Assembly: GCF_001274775.1 (NCBI RefSeq) | Contig: NZ_LGUE01000001.1 | Coordinates: 900,334-964,333 of the forward strand | DNA from: Rossellomorea marisflavi | GTDB taxonomy: Bacteria; Bacillota; Bacilli; Bacillales; Bacillaceae_B | Length of the DNA stretch: 64,000 nucleotides | Reading direction: 5' to 3' | Shown here: piece by piece, positions 27,805-37,359 of the stretch | Numbering within the stretch: position 1 is the stretch's first letter | Layout of the letters: each line of letters begins with the position of its first letter | Made by a program: the position numbers and the translations under genes | Notes under the pieces: model-generated | Told to the model about the DNA's origin: nothing | Databases searched by the model: none | The model's input: the letters and a program-made list of their open reading frames with translations, nothing else

Positions 27805-28977
27805 ATGAACTGGAGAGTTTATGTATTGGCTGCATCCACATTTGCAGTCGGATTGGTCGAATTGATTGTTGGGGGAATTCTTCCGAATATAGCGGAGGGA
27901 CTCGATATATCTTTAGGAAAAGCAGGTCAGCTCATTACGGTATTTGCACTGGCCTACGCCATTTCAGCCCCGTTATTGCTGTCCTTGACGGCCAAGGTGG
28001 AGAGAAAGAAGCTATACCTTATGGCACTTTCAGTCTTTACCGTGGGAAATATCATTACGTTTTTCAGCACAGATTTTACTTTGGTCATCATCGCCCGGAT
28101 CATTACAGCCATGAGTACGGCTCTCGTGGTGGTCCTGTCCTTGACCATTGCGGCAAAACTCGTGAAACCTAGTCACCGAGCAAAGGCATTGGGCCTTGTT
28201 TTTGTCGGAATCAGCTCTTCCCTGGTCCTCGGTGTGCCGATCGGGATTTTCATGACGGAGACATTGGGTTGGCGATCGACATTCCTCGGCATCGCAATGC
28301 TATCAGCCATCTCTATCGTACTAAACGCGTTTCTTCTGGAGAAGATGCCGGTCGAAAAGGTGACGCCTTTGAAAGAACAATTCAAAGCGATCCTGCATCC
28401 TAAGGTATTCTCGGGACATCTTATCAGCTTATTCATGCTGGCTGGGCATTATATGTTTTATGCCTATTTTACACCCTATCTGATCGAGACATTTGATAGT
28501 TCACCAAAGGCAATCTCGATATTTTATCTGCTGATCGGACTTGCATCCGTATGCGGGAACTGGGTGGGGGGCTGGCTGAGCGACCGCATCGGGTCAAAGT
28601 CCATCGTCCTTGTAACGGTCCTGTTTGCCCTCGTGCTCTTTGCGATTCCGTTCACTACAGGGTTCATGCCGCTCTTCGTCGTCATGACAATCCTATGGGG
28701 TGGCCTCAGCTGGGCCCTTACTCCGGCACTTCAAAATTATCTGATCCAAACCGCGCCTGAAACGTCAGATATTCAGCAAAGCATCAATACGTCTGCCCTG
28801 CAGGTTGGTATATCCGTAGGATCGGCTCTAGGAGGTACTGTCGTCAGCTTATCCCATGATGTATCGCGCCTCGCAAGCTTCGGATCCATTTTAGTGGTGT
28901 TCGCCATCTTCAGCGCCATTTTCTCGTTGAGGCATGCCCCTTTGAAACAAAACGATTCGTTAAAGCAAGTTGGCTGA
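27805..28977 (+). CDS. pbuE: Purine efflux pump PbuE (MFS)
   Basis: A 390-residue, 12-helix DHA1-type major facilitator that exports adenine, hypoxanthine and analogues in B. subtilis. The N terminus MNWRVYVLAASTFAVGLVEL and the tail NTSALQVGISVGSALGG closely follow B. subtilis PbuE. The adenine riboswitch in front confirms the assignment. Start ATG follows AAAGGTGAAGGAAT. Monocistronic, with a terminator. Confidence 0.95.
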   Translation: MNWRVYVLAASTFAVGLVELIVGGILPNIAEGLDISLGKAGQLITVFALAYAISAPLLLSLTAKVERKKLYLMALSVFTVGNIITFFSTDFTLVIIARIITAMSTALVVVLSLTIAAKLVKPSHRAKALGLVFVGISSSLVLGVPIGIFMTETLGWRSTFLGIAMLSAISIVLNAFLLEKMPVEKVTPLKEQFKAILHPKVFSGHLISLFMLAGHYMFYAYFTPYLIETFDSSPKAISIFYLLIGLASVCGNWVGGWLSDRIGSKSIVLVTVLFALVLFAIPFTTGFMPLFVVMTILWGGLSWALTPALQNYLIQTAPETSDIQQSINTSALQVGISVGSALGGTVVSLSHDVSRLASFGSILVVFAIFSAIFSLRHAPLKQNDSLKQVG

Positions 28978-28982
28978 TTATG

Positions 28983-29010
28983 ACCCGCATCGTGGATGCG
29001 GGTTATTTTT
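28983..29010 (+). terminator. Terminator of pbuE
   Basis: ACCCGCATC, GTG loop, GATGCGGGT, then TATTTTTTG. Confidence 0.88.
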
Positions 29011-29085
29011 TGTTGAAAAATAGAGGAAGCAGTCGAATCCGGGTCGAAGTGATACAAGGAAGGTTATAGGAAGGAATGGTGAAAC

Positions 29086-30129
29086 ATGAATCGGTTTCTG
29101 AAACGATTATCGTTGGAAAAACCCATCATCCAGGCCCCGATGGCTGGAGGGATCACCACGACGGAAATGGTGAAAGCGGCCATGGACGGGGGCATCCTCG
29201 GAAGTTTGGCTTCAGGATATTTGGCCCCCCAGACACTTGAAGAACAGATCCGGATCGTTTCTGACCATTCGGATCGTCCCTATCAAGTAAATGTATTCGT
29301 ACCCGGCAATGGGAAAATCCCCGAAGATTCAGAAGTGAATCCCTGGGTGGCAAGAGTCCCTGCATCACAAAAAAGGGGGAATTTCATGACCATTGAGGAA
29401 CAGTGGGCGGATTTTTACAAGAAGATCGATCTGATTCTTCAGTATAAAGTAAAGATGTGTTCATTCACGTTCCAACTGCCTCCTGTCAAGGTTGTACAAC
29501 AATTGAAGAATGAAGGATGCATCCTGATGGGGACAGCTTCCACCGTGAATGAAGCTGTGCTGATGGAAGAAAGGGGCATGGACATGGTGTGCATGCAGGG
29601 GAGCGAAGCCGGTGGCCATCGGGGAGGCTTCCTTGAGGAGAATGGAGACTCCTCCATCGGGCTGATTGCATTGATCCCACAGACGGTAGATGCTATCGAC
29701 ATCCCTGTCATTGCTGCAGGGGGCATCACCGATACCAGGGGATTGAATGCCGCTTTGGCATTGGGCGCCGAAGGCGTTCAGGTCGGGACTCCTTTCCTTC
29801 TCTGTAAGGAGAGCGGAGCCCACCCTGTGCATAAGCAACGGATCATAGAGGCCAATAGTGCAGAAACAAGAGTGACTTCTTTGTTCACTGGAAAGAAGGC
29901 AAGAGGGATCGTAAATAAATGGATGATGGAGAACGAAGGGTATGAGCGATCGGTTCTTCCTTATCCTCATCAACACGTCTTGACTAAACCCATGAGACAA
30001 GAAGCAGCTCAGGCAGCTGCTCCTGCCCGCATGTCCCTGTGGGCTGGCCAGGGAATCGGTTCATTGGGCGAAGAGACGACCGTAAAAGAAGTGATTGCCA
30101 AATTTGATGGAAAGGAGGGGTTTGTATGA
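29086..30129 (+). CDS. Nitronate monooxygenase (2-nitropropane dioxygenase-like)
   Basis: FMN-dependent TIM-barrel enzyme of 347 residues. IIQAPMAGGITTTEMV at the N terminus contacts FMN, QGSEAGGHRGGF near residue 167 holds the catalytic His, and IPVIAAGGITDTRGLNAAL near 206 and EGVQVGTPFL near 228 bind phosphate. It detoxifies alkyl nitronates; related enoyl-ACP reductases (FabK) lack the same His region. The start lies 4 bases upstream-overlapping the next gene's start, so the two are coupled. Confidence 0.9.
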   Translation: MNRFLKRLSLEKPIIQAPMAGGITTTEMVKAAMDGGILGSLASGYLAPQTLEEQIRIVSDHSDRPYQVNVFVPGNGKIPEDSEVNPWVARVPASQKRGNFMTIEEQWADFYKKIDLILQYKVKMCSFTFQLPPVKVVQQLKNEGCILMGTASTVNEAVLMEERGMDMVCMQGSEAGGHRGGFLEENGDSSIGLIALIPQTVDAIDIPVIAAGGITDTRGLNAALALGAEGVQVGTPFLLCKESGAHPVHKQRIIEANSAETRVTSLFTGKKARGIVNKWMMENEGYERSVLPYPHQHVLTKPMRQEAAQAAAPARMSLWAGQGIGSLGEETTVKEVIAKFDGKEGFV

Positions 30130-30662
30130 TCATCATGATCAACGGAGCCTTCGGTGCAGGGAAAACCACGCTCGCCAACGCCCTTTGCAAAGAGCTCCCC
30201 GGCAGTATGATCTTTGATCCGGAGGAAGTGGGGTATATGCTCAGGAATGTGATCCCGGAGGAAAGGAAAAGGATCGAAGCTCCTGAGGGGGATTTTCAGG
30301 ATCTGGACTTGTGGAGAGAACTGACTGTTGAAGTAGGAGGCCGCCTGTTCGAGAGGTATGGGACCGACCTGATCGTACCCATGACCATCCGCAAGCAGGA
30401 ATATCTGACGGCCATAACCGAAGGCTTCAAGCAAAAGGGACAGGAAGTCATGCATTTCTGTCTCATGGCGTCTAAAGAGACCATCCATGAACGTCTGCGG
30501 AGTAGGGGTGAGGAAGAGGGAAACTGGTGTTTCATGCAAACGGATGCCTGCCTTCTTGCCTATGAAACGGGTGAATTCGGTACATATTTGGAGACAGAGG
30601 GTAAAACGATTGAAGAATTGACATCAGCCATCGTGGGAACTGTGCAGAAGCAAACCCTTTAA
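30126..30662 (+). CDS. P-loop kinase-like protein (TmrB-like)
   Basis: A 178-residue AAA/kinase-fold protein. Walker A is NGAFGAGKTT (residues 6-15), followed by DPEEVGYMLRNVIP, VPMTIRKQEYL and HFCLMASKETIHERLRSRGE, all similar to B. subtilis TmrB, which confers tunicamycin resistance. The shorter length lacks the hydrophobic C-terminal extension of TmrB, so resistance function is uncertain. ATG overlaps the stop of the nitronate monooxygenase. Confidence 0.75.
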   Translation: MIIMINGAFGAGKTTLANALCKELPGSMIFDPEEVGYMLRNVIPEERKRIEAPEGDFQDLDLWRELTVEVGGRLFERYGTDLIVPMTIRKQEYLTAITEGFKQKGQEVMHFCLMASKETIHERLRSRGEEEGNWCFMQTDACLLAYETGEFGTYLETEGKTIEELTSAIVGTVQKQTL

Positions 30663-30729
30663 AGGATGAGGATGTATGGGTGTCCAGGTACTTGTATGAA
30701 AGATGAAAAAATAATGGGAGAGGAAAAGA

Positions 30730-31290
30730 ATGAAACTTGTAATCATTATTGGCCCCCAGGCAGTCGGTAAGATGACAGTCGGGCAGGAACTAGCAAAGAT
30801 CACTGATTTGAAGTTGTTCCATAATCATATGACCATTGATCTTATAGGAAATTTCTTTGATTATGGAAGTTCGGAAGGAAAGCGGCTTGTCAAATTATTC
30901 CGGCATGAGCTTTTTGACGCCATCTCCAAAAGTGATTTGGATGGATTGATTTTTACATTCGTATGGGCATTTGATATGAAGGAAGATTGGGACTACATAG
31001 AGAGCATCTCCACAATGTTCCAATCTCGGGGAGGCTCCGTATTCTATGTGGAGCTGGAAGCAGGGGTCCAAGAACGATTGAAACGGAATAAAAGTGAAAA
31101 CAGGCTCATTCACAAACCATCGAAGAGGAATGTTGATTGGTCAGAAACTGACCTGTTGGATTCCATGACTACCTACCGATTGAACTCCATTGAAGGAGAA
31201 CTGAGCGGTGACAATTATGTACGCATTGATAACGCTGCGTTGAGTGCAACAGAGACAGCTGTAATAATAAAGCATCGTTTTGATCTTTAG
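30730..31290 (+). CDS. P-loop NTPase / shikimate-kinase-like protein
   Basis: A 186-residue nucleotide-binding protein with Walker A GPQAVGKMTVG near residue 8, where a methionine takes the place of the usual Ser/Thr and a Thr follows; FHNHMTIDLIGNFF and the Arg-rich lid RLKRNKSENRLIHKPSKRN complete a small-molecule kinase-like architecture. Relatives are annotated only as AAA ATPases; no substrate is known. The ATG follows GGGAGAGGAAAAGA. Confidence 0.72.
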   Translation: MKLVIIIGPQAVGKMTVGQELAKITDLKLFHNHMTIDLIGNFFDYGSSEGKRLVKLFRHELFDAISKSDLDGLIFTFVWAFDMKEDWDYIESISTMFQSRGGSVFYVELEAGVQERLKRNKSENRLIHKPSKRNVDWSETDLLDSMTTYRLNSIEGELSGDNYVRIDNAALSATETAVIIKHRFDL

Positions 31291-31409
31291 TTTCATATGA
31301 TGATAAGATGTGAGTATCTCTCTATCAAGCGAGGTACGATCCATCATTCATGACCCGTTCAGGATAAAAGGATTGTGGGTGATGAGGATGATCGCGAAAG
31401 GGTGATCAG

Positions 31410-31943
31410 ATGAATGGCCAACGATTCAGGCTTCTTTTTGTAGTGAGTCTATTGCTTCTCACCATCCTCCCGTTAACGCTGATGACCATCCATCAAAACG
31501 GAGAGAAGAAGGATGCCTTTCTGGAATTCGCACGATCCTATGCATCTCTGGATCGTGAGGTTGTCAAAGCGGTTGAAGAGTATCAGACGGTGCAGGGGAC
31601 TGATGATGCAGACGATGCCGCATCCGGTGCAGGTGCTGCGGCAAGCGAAGGCATTTCAGCTATGTGGGAACTTGATCCACCTGAAAATCTCCCATCTGAT
31701 GTGAAAGATCAAGTGCAACAAGCGCTGAGCTCCATAAAGGATTCCTATCATTCAATCAAATTCGAAATGGACACTGTGCATCATCAGGTAACCCATCCTG
31801 ACGTTCCCTTTCTTGAAACACAAGTCGAGTATTTTGGATATGTGGCGGATAGGGAAAGAAAAGCTTCAAGGGAGTCCCTGATCAAAGCAGGAAATAGCCT
31901 CGGAGTTTCGAGGGGAGAAATGATGAAGATTTTAGGGGAATGA
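31410..31943 (+). CDS. Hypothetical membrane-anchored extracytoplasmic protein
   Basis: I do not recognise this 177-residue protein. It has one N-terminal hydrophobic segment (LLFVVSLLLLTILPLTLM, residues 7-24) without a lipobox, then a helical, acidic, Ala-rich stretch (TDDADDAASGAGAAASEG, about 64-81) and a charged C-terminal part ending in GNSLGVSRGEMMKILGE. Topology suggests a signal anchor with an outside domain. A clear terminator follows. Confidence 0.6.
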   Translation: MNGQRFRLLFVVSLLLLTILPLTLMTIHQNGEKKDAFLEFARSYASLDREVVKAVEEYQTVQGTDDADDAASGAGAAASEGISAMWELDPPENLPSDVKDQVQQALSSIKDSYHSIKFEMDTVHHQVTHPDVPFLETQVEYFGYVADRERKASRESLIKAGNSLGVSRGEMMKILGE

Positions 31944-31974
31944 AAAAGATCAGAGCGTGGCTCTGATCTTTTTT
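31944..31974. terminator. Terminator between convergent genes
   Basis: AAAGATCAGAGC, GTG, GCTCTGATCTTTTTT; also A-rich on the left, so it can serve both strands. Confidence 0.9.
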
Positions 31975-31979
31975 ATGCA

Positions 31980-32849
31980 TTATGAATGTGAGACGGTCTT
32001 TTCTATGAATCTTGCAAGAAAGTCGCTGACACCATTTTCGTCACATGATAAAGTGGTGACTTCATCCACCACATCCTTGATATGATCTTTGGCATTATGC
32101 ATGGCCACGGAGTGTGTCACAAAGTCAAACATTTGAAGATCATTATCGCTGTCACCAATGGCCAGTGTGTCTTCGTTTTTCAGACCGAAATGTTCAAGCA
32201 TTTCTCTGATTCCAGACGCCTTATTAACATCCGCCACCATCAGTTCAAGGTTGTGATTGGATGACTTCGAAAGGGTGAAGTCGGTGTCCTTTTTCATTTC
32301 TTGAAGGACATCTCCCCATTTTTGAATCTTTTCCTGCGTACGTGCAAAGAAATAAAATTTAGAGAATCCTTTTCCTTCCAGGCCTTCCCTGAAGGCGATC
32401 TCTTCATTGACGGCTTTCTTGCGTGATAACCATTCATTTTCTTCTACTCCATCTGGTTTCGGTTCCGACACTTCCTTGAGTACATACTCCTGATCCTGCT
32501 TCAATGTAATACGTGGGGCGCCATATGGGAACACCTCGTAATAGATCTCATGGTTTCTTGCTTGTGCAATGACGTCTTCCACAAGTCCTAGTGACAGGGA
32601 ATGCTCAAAAACCGGTGTATCGTCCACATAGCCTGCCATCCCGTTGGATGTAATGAATCCATCCACTTTGAATCCTTCCGGCAGCATGGCTTCGATCTCA
32701 TCATAGGCTCTTCCAGTAGCGATGAACACCTTGATTCCTTGAGCTCTTAATGCATCGATGGTTTCCTTCGTCTGCACACTTACTTTATTTTGGGAACTCA
32801 ATATGGTCCCATCCATATCCAAAAAGATGGTTTTCGGTTTGATCGACAT
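31980..32849 (-). CDS. Cof-type HAD-superfamily phosphatase
   Basis: A 289-residue HAD-IIB hydrolase. Motif I FLDMDGTILSS (residues 9-19), motif II VFIATGR, the catalytic Lys region and motif III/IV LAIGDSDNDLQMF near residue 232 are intact. Such enzymes dephosphorylate sugar phosphates or flavin/pyridoxal phosphates; specificity cannot be assigned. GGAGGAG precedes the ATG. Confidence 0.88.
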   Translation of the reverse strand: MSIKPKTIFLDMDGTILSSQNKVSVQTKETIDALRAQGIKVFIATGRAYDEIEAMLPEGFKVDGFITSNGMAGYVDDTPVFEHSLSLGLVEDVIAQARNHEIYYEVFPYGAPRITLKQDQEYVLKEVSEPKPDGVEENEWLSRKKAVNEEIAFREGLEGKGFSKFYFFARTQEKIQKWGDVLQEMKKDTDFTLSKSSNHNLELMVADVNKASGIREMLEHFGLKNEDTLAIGDSDNDLQMFDFVTHSVAMHNAKDHIKDVVDEVTTLSCDENGVSDFLARFIEKTVSHS

Positions 32850-33044
32850 ACTAACTCCTCCTGCAATTTTGTAAATTAACTGTGGTTCTAATCAATATAT
32901 AGGAAACGTAAATACTATTCAAAGATAATGAATGCTCTTTAACATTGTAACTGAATTCATGGATATTTGCATTGAATGAGAAGATTTTTTCCAGTTTGAT
33001 TGTCTTCTGGTATAAAATGAAAGAGATTGAAAGGGGACAGCGCC

Positions 33045-33680
33045 ATGCTCGATGAAATGATCCAATCGTTAGTGAAGCGACATTCCCATGGGCGGACGAT
33101 GATCGGCATCGATGGATTGGGCGGGTCTGGAAAAACTAGCCTGGTCCACCGCATTCATGGGGATCTGCTGACAGGACCCCGGCAGACGGTCCTCATCCAC
33201 CTTGATGATCATATTGTCCCATCATGCTACCGGTACGGCACCGGCAGGCCCCAGTGGCAGGAGTATTATGAGCTTCAATGGGATGTTGTGGGTCTGAAGC
33301 ACACCTTATTTGATTTACTCACATCACCATCTCTTCTTTTCCACGTTCCGTTTTACGATAAACATTCTGATAGGATCATCCAAAAACAGCTGGATGTTGA
33401 GGAAGATGCAGTGGTGCTCGTAGAAGGCGTTTTCCTTCAAAGACCAGAATGGATCGAGTATTTTGATGCCGTCATCTTTGTGGACTGTCCTTTTCATACC
33501 AGAAAGGGCAGGGTGATCAGTCGTGACGGGTACCTGGGAGATGAAGCAACAATATTGAAGATATATGAGACCCGCTATTGGCCGGCTGAAGACTACTATA
33601 TGGACACGATTAGGCCGAAAGAACAAGCAACGATCTGCTATAGACAAAATGAATGGAGGGAGTATCCATGCGACAACTGA
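33045..33680 (+). CDS. Uridine-kinase-like P-loop kinase
   Basis: A 211-residue kinase with Walker A GIDGLGGSGKTS near residue 22 and the HLDDHIVP substrate region near 55; VLVEGVFLQRPEW and FVDCPFHTRKGRV resemble the UMP/uridine kinase fold. ATG 33045 is chosen because AAAGGGGAC lies 8 bases upstream; the TTG at 33027 overlaps that site. It overlaps the next gene by 13 bases. Substrate is unknown and could be a nucleoside or a drug. Confidence 0.78.
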   Translation: MLDEMIQSLVKRHSHGRTMIGIDGLGGSGKTSLVHRIHGDLLTGPRQTVLIHLDDHIVPSCYRYGTGRPQWQEYYELQWDVVGLKHTLFDLLTSPSLLFHVPFYDKHSDRIIQKQLDVEEDAVVLVEGVFLQRPEWIEYFDAVIFVDCPFHTRKGRVISRDGYLGDEATILKIYETRYWPAEDYYMDTIRPKEQATICYRQNEWREYPCDN

Positions 33681-34618
33681 AAATCGGAATGGTCGGTCTC
33701 GGAGGAATTGCCCAGAAGGCGTATCTGCCCCTTCTATCAAGAGAAACCGGATGGGAATTGGCAGGGATTTATACACCGGATCAAAGGAAGCGAAACCGCA
33801 TCAGCAACGAGTATCGACTCAGAGCATTCAATCATCTAGACCATCTAGCAGAGGAATGCGATGCGGCGTTCGTACATAGTTCGACTGATTCACATTACGA
33901 GGTGGTATCGACACTTATGCAAAAGGGTCTCGACGTCTATGTGGACAAGCCATTGGCGGCCACGGTCGAAGAATCGGAGAAGTTGGTAGAGCAGAGCGTG
34001 CAGTCAGGAAGGAAGCTGATGGTCGGATTCAACAGACGATTTGCGCCCCTGTACGTCCAGGCCAAGGCCATGGCGGGAACTCCCGCTTGGGTGAGATTCG
34101 ATAAACATCGCCTGGATGATATCGGTCCAGCATCATACCAAATCACCATGCTGGATGACTATCTTCATCTCGTCGATACGGTTCGCTGGCTGAATGACGA
34201 TGACTACATGAAAGTCAGCGGTGGAGCAATGGCGATCAATGACGCCAATGAACTGATTCATGCTCAGCACACCTTTGAATCTTCACGTGGTATGCAGTGT
34301 TCTACCGGGATGCATCGGAGGGCGGGAACGCAGCGTGAAACGTTGGAGATCGTAACAAATGGACGCGTTTTGACCGTATCGGATATGAATATCCTTGAGG
34401 TGGAGGAAGGAGGGAGGAGGCTGGTCACCAGGCCATCTTCTTGGGATACGATCCTTAAACAGCGGGGATTCGAAGATGCAGTCATGCATTTTATCGAGAG
34501 CGTGACGGGCGACACGCCTCCTTGTATCGGAGGAGAACAGGCGCTTGAAAGCCAATATTTACTGGAAGAGCTACTCAAGCGTCATGAACTGGAACGATTC
34601 GACTCACGATCTTGTTAG
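33668..34618 (+). CDS. Gfo/Idh/MocA-family oxidoreductase
   Basis: NAD(P)-dependent dehydrogenase, 316 residues, with the Rossmann motif IGMVGLGGIAQKAYLP at the N terminus and the DKPLAATVEE version of the EKP motif near residue 93. The second domain is the usual alpha/beta dimerisation sheet. The ATG at 33668 has GGAGGG 7 bases before; ATG 33653 overlaps that site. It is coupled to the kinase gene, which hints at sugar or cyclitol handling, but no substrate can be named. Confidence 0.86.
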   Translation: MRQLKIGMVGLGGIAQKAYLPLLSRETGWELAGIYTPDQRKRNRISNEYRLRAFNHLDHLAEECDAAFVHSSTDSHYEVVSTLMQKGLDVYVDKPLAATVEESEKLVEQSVQSGRKLMVGFNRRFAPLYVQAKAMAGTPAWVRFDKHRLDDIGPASYQITMLDDYLHLVDTVRWLNDDDYMKVSGGAMAINDANELIHAQHTFESSRGMQCSTGMHRRAGTQRETLEIVTNGRVLTVSDMNILEVEEGGRRLVTRPSSWDTILKQRGFEDAVMHFIESVTGDTPPCIGGEQALESQYLLEELLKRHELERFDSRSC

Positions 34619-34733
34619 AAAATATCCTTTTGATGAAGGGCATATGAACCTTTACATATACGAAACGTGAACAGCCTGAACAGCCTAAAAAGAGTGGGAA
34701 AGAAAGAGCAGATTCATTTTTAGAGGTGATGAA

Positions 34734-35696
34734 GTGCCGAAAACGGACAGCATGTTGGCGATTCTATGGATGCTCCAATCAGGAAAGAAAATAACAGCGA
34801 AACAAATTTCAGAGAAGTTGGAGATGAATATAAGGACCGTATATCGATATATTGATACCATTTCAACAAGTGGGGTACCTATTATTTCAGAACCAGGCCA
34901 TAACGGTGGATATACGTTACTGAACCAATTTATCGAGGTGCCTCTTTTTTTTGATGTCGGAGAGCAAACGTCATTGTTTCATGCTGCGGTATTTGCAGAA
35001 GAAGCTGGGTATTATGGTGGGGAACCGCTAAAAAGAGCCATTTCAAAACTAAGTAACTACTCAAATCAAGAGCAGGAGAGAGTGGTAAACCACCATTTGA
35101 GCAGTCTTGAAGTCATACGTCAATTACGTCCACATTCGCTGGAACCTTTATTGAAAGAGTTGGAGCATGCCATAGCTGAGGGGTACTCAGTGAAAATGAT
35201 TTACAACAAAAAAGGTGAGAATAAAAAACATGAAAGAATGGTCGACCCACACAAAATGCTTTATTGGAACAATAAATGGTATATGATTGGATTTTGTCAT
35301 CTTAGGAGTGACCTTCGCAGTTTTCGAGTCGATCGGATCCAAGAGGTCTTGCGAACCGAAAAGACTTTTTCCAGACCAGAGAACTTTTCTGCACGTGACT
35401 TTTTCATGAAAAATCTCCTTCCGGCAATAGAAGATAAAGAAGGGATCATTCGTATGGTGATCAAAGGGGATGAACATTCGCTGAATGATGTGTGCGAGCA
35501 TTGGTTTCTGGGACATTATGTACAGGAAAAGGAGTCAAATCAAGCGGTATTCCTCCTTGAAGAAGAAATTGCCCATACCTATATCCCTCATTTACTAGTA
35601 CCGTATGGAAAATCGATTCAAATTGTTGAGCCGGTAAGTCTAAAAAAAAGACTGGTTGACGTTTTGTCGGAATTAATAACATTTCATCAAGAATGA
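34734..35696 (+). CDS. HTH/WYL-domain transcriptional regulator (YafY-like)
   Basis: A 320-residue regulator: winged HTH_11 at the N terminus (ITAKQISEKLEMNIRTVYRYI) and a WYL domain around residues 155-225, where MLYWNNKWYMIGFCHLR and FRVDRI are the hallmark. A GTG start at 34734 follows AGAGGTGAT. WYL proteins sense a ligand or nucleic acid. The next gene, a DJ-1/PfpI protein, is separated by a terminator-like palindrome; such pairs recur in Bacilli. Confidence 0.88.
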   Translation: MPKTDSMLAILWMLQSGKKITAKQISEKLEMNIRTVYRYIDTISTSGVPIISEPGHNGGYTLLNQFIEVPLFFDVGEQTSLFHAAVFAEEAGYYGGEPLKRAISKLSNYSNQEQERVVNHHLSSLEVIRQLRPHSLEPLLKELEHAIAEGYSVKMIYNKKGENKKHERMVDPHKMLYWNNKWYMIGFCHLRSDLRSFRVDRIQEVLRTEKTFSRPENFSARDFFMKNLLPAIEDKEGIIRMVIKGDEHSLNDVCEHWFLGHYVQEKESNQAVFLLEEEIAHTYIPHLLVPYGKSIQIVEPVSLKKRLVDVLSELITFHQE

Positions 35697-35698
35697 TC

Positions 35699-35730
35699 AC
35701 ATCCCTGACAGCAGCTGTCAGGGATGTATC
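35699..35730. terminator. Terminator-like perfect palindrome
   Basis: ACATCCCTGACAGC and its complement meet with almost no loop, followed by ATCTTTAT. It could be a terminator or, given the tight centre, an operator for the following gene. Confidence 0.65.
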
Positions 35731-35771
35731 TTTATAATGGGCTATATCAATGGTGATTGGAGTGTTAATGA

Positions 35772-36401
35772 ATGAAAACAAACGTTTATCTTTATGTATT
35801 CAACACGATGTCGGACTGGGAATATGGCTATTTGATTGCTGAACTGAACACGGGACGGTACTTCAAAAAAGATCATGAACCCCTAAAAATAGTGACAGTA
35901 GGAGCAACTGAAGAAATGGTCACGACGATGGGGGGGCTGTGCGTAAAACCCGAACTTTCTATAGATGCTTGCATGGTTGAGAGAAATGATCTTTTCATTC
36001 TACCCGGAGGGACTACTTGGGGAGAGGCCATCCATCAGCCAATCTTGAATAAAATCGGTGAAGCTTTAGAGATCGGTACGATTGTGGCGGCCATTTGTGG
36101 TGCCACGGATGCCCTTGCGAATTGGGGATATCTGGATTCCAGAAAGCATACAGGTAATAACGGAGAGTATATGAAGATGATGTGTCCAAACTATCAGGGA
36201 GAAATGCACTATGAGATGGGGCCTGCCGTAACAGATGAGAATCTGATAACAGCATCCGGGGTAGCTCCTTTGGAATTTGCGAGGGAGGTTCTCAAAAAAA
36301 TAGACGTATTTGCACCAGATACATTACAGGCATGGTATAACCTGAATAAGACGCACAAGCCCGAACACTTCTTCGAGCTAATGGATTCAATCAATCGATG
36401 A
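35772..36401 (+). CDS. DJ-1/PfpI family (type 1 glutamine amidotransferase-like) protein
   Basis: A 209-residue protein with the nucleophile elbow AAICGATDALA (Cys near residue 99) and the upstream acidic residue in the WEYGYLIAEL helix, as in DJ-1 superfamily hydrolases/chaperones such as B. subtilis YdeA. No amidotransferase partner is present. The start overlaps AATGAATGA after TTGGAGTG. Likely regulated by the adjacent WYL protein. Function may be glyoxalase III-like or stress-related; not assignable. Confidence 0.84.
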   Translation: MKTNVYLYVFNTMSDWEYGYLIAELNTGRYFKKDHEPLKIVTVGATEEMVTTMGGLCVKPELSIDACMVERNDLFILPGGTTWGEAIHQPILNKIGEALEIGTIVAAICGATDALANWGYLDSRKHTGNNGEYMKMMCPNYQGEMHYEMGPAVTDENLITASGVAPLEFAREVLKKIDVFAPDTLQAWYNLNKTHKPEHFFELMDSINR

Positions 36402-36438
36402 GCTGAGCAATCAACTTATCGGATATCGATCAATGATT

Positions 36439-36473
36439 ATAACCATGCTCTGACAGTGTCAAAGCATGGTTGT
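36439..36473 (+). terminator. Terminator of the DJ-1-like gene
   Basis: AACCATGCT, loop, AGCATGGTT, then GTTG; the U-tract is poor. The rest of 36402-36630 shows no gene. Confidence 0.6.
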
Positions 36474-36630
36474 TGCATGCATTGTTGAAAGAAAGCGTAT
36501 GATCCCCATTTACCGGCGGTCCACTTTTCATTCTTTACCCTTTTGGGGGGAGGTGGGCTCTTCCGCATCTATTTAAGGGGTAAACCACCACTACATAACG
36601 GCACGCAGTTGAGAAGGTGTCCAATCAACA

Positions 36631-37359
36631 TCAAAAGCCAAAAATCGGATCCGTTTCCATCAGCTCCTGTACAGTGACAAACTGATATCCTCTTTCAGTC
36701 AACGCAGATAAGATCGTTTTTAGAGCTTTTACGGTTTCCTCCCGATTTCCACCGGAGTCATGTAGGAGGATGATGTCTCCATTGTGGATATTATCAAGAA
36801 CATGGGCTGAAATGGCTTCGCTTGAACGTCCTGCCCAATCTCTCGGATCCTGATGCCACGACCAGAGGATCGGCATTAAATCCATTTCTTTCATCAAACC
36901 TAGCACAGGTATGGAAAGGTCGCCTCCTGGCGGCCTGAACAACTTTGGCTGGGTGCTTGGCTGGAATTGGAGCAGAAGTTCTTCCGTAGTGGATATCTCT
37001 TTTTCGATATCCCTCAGGGAAAGCGAGCCGAAGTTCGGGTGGGAAAAAGAATGATTTCCGATTTCGTGTCCTTCTTTCACTTCTCTTTTCACGAGGTCAG
37101 GGAAGCGTTCGATCCGCTCGCCAGTGAGGAAAAATGTCGCTTTTGCATTATAGGATTTCAAAATCTGGAGGATCTGAGGGGTATAAAGAGGATGTGGCCC
37201 ATCATCGAATGTGATGGCTACTTTTTTGAATGCCATGGGAACTTCCCAGATGACCTCTCCCTTCGGTTCCACCATGCTTCTCTCTACCTGCTGGGCATCT
37301 GCCGGAGTCGGAAGCACGAAAAGGGCGATCACTGACATCATCACTACCAGCTTTCTCAT
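36631..37359 (-). CDS. Secreted polysaccharide deacetylase (NodB domain)
   Basis: A 242-residue carbohydrate esterase family 4 protein with a signal peptide (MRKLVVMMSVIALFVLPTPADA). NodB motifs in order: TFDDGPHP (Asp pair), HSFSHP (metal His), RPPGG, the DPRDW segment and LLHDSGG. Expected to deacetylate peptidoglycan or chitin-like polymers outside the membrane. ATG 37359 is preferred over the TTG 18 bases upstream because it starts the signal peptide. Monocistronic on the minus strand. Confidence 0.9.
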   Translation of the reverse strand: MRKLVVMMSVIALFVLPTPADAQQVERSMVEPKGEVIWEVPMAFKKVAITFDDGPHPLYTPQILQILKSYNAKATFFLTGERIERFPDLVKREVKEGHEIGNHSFSHPNFGSLSLRDIEKEISTTEELLLQFQPSTQPKLFRPPGGDLSIPVLGLMKEMDLMPILWSWHQDPRDWAGRSSEAISAHVLDNIHNGDIILLHDSGGNREETVKALKTILSALTERGYQFVTVQELMETDPIFGF

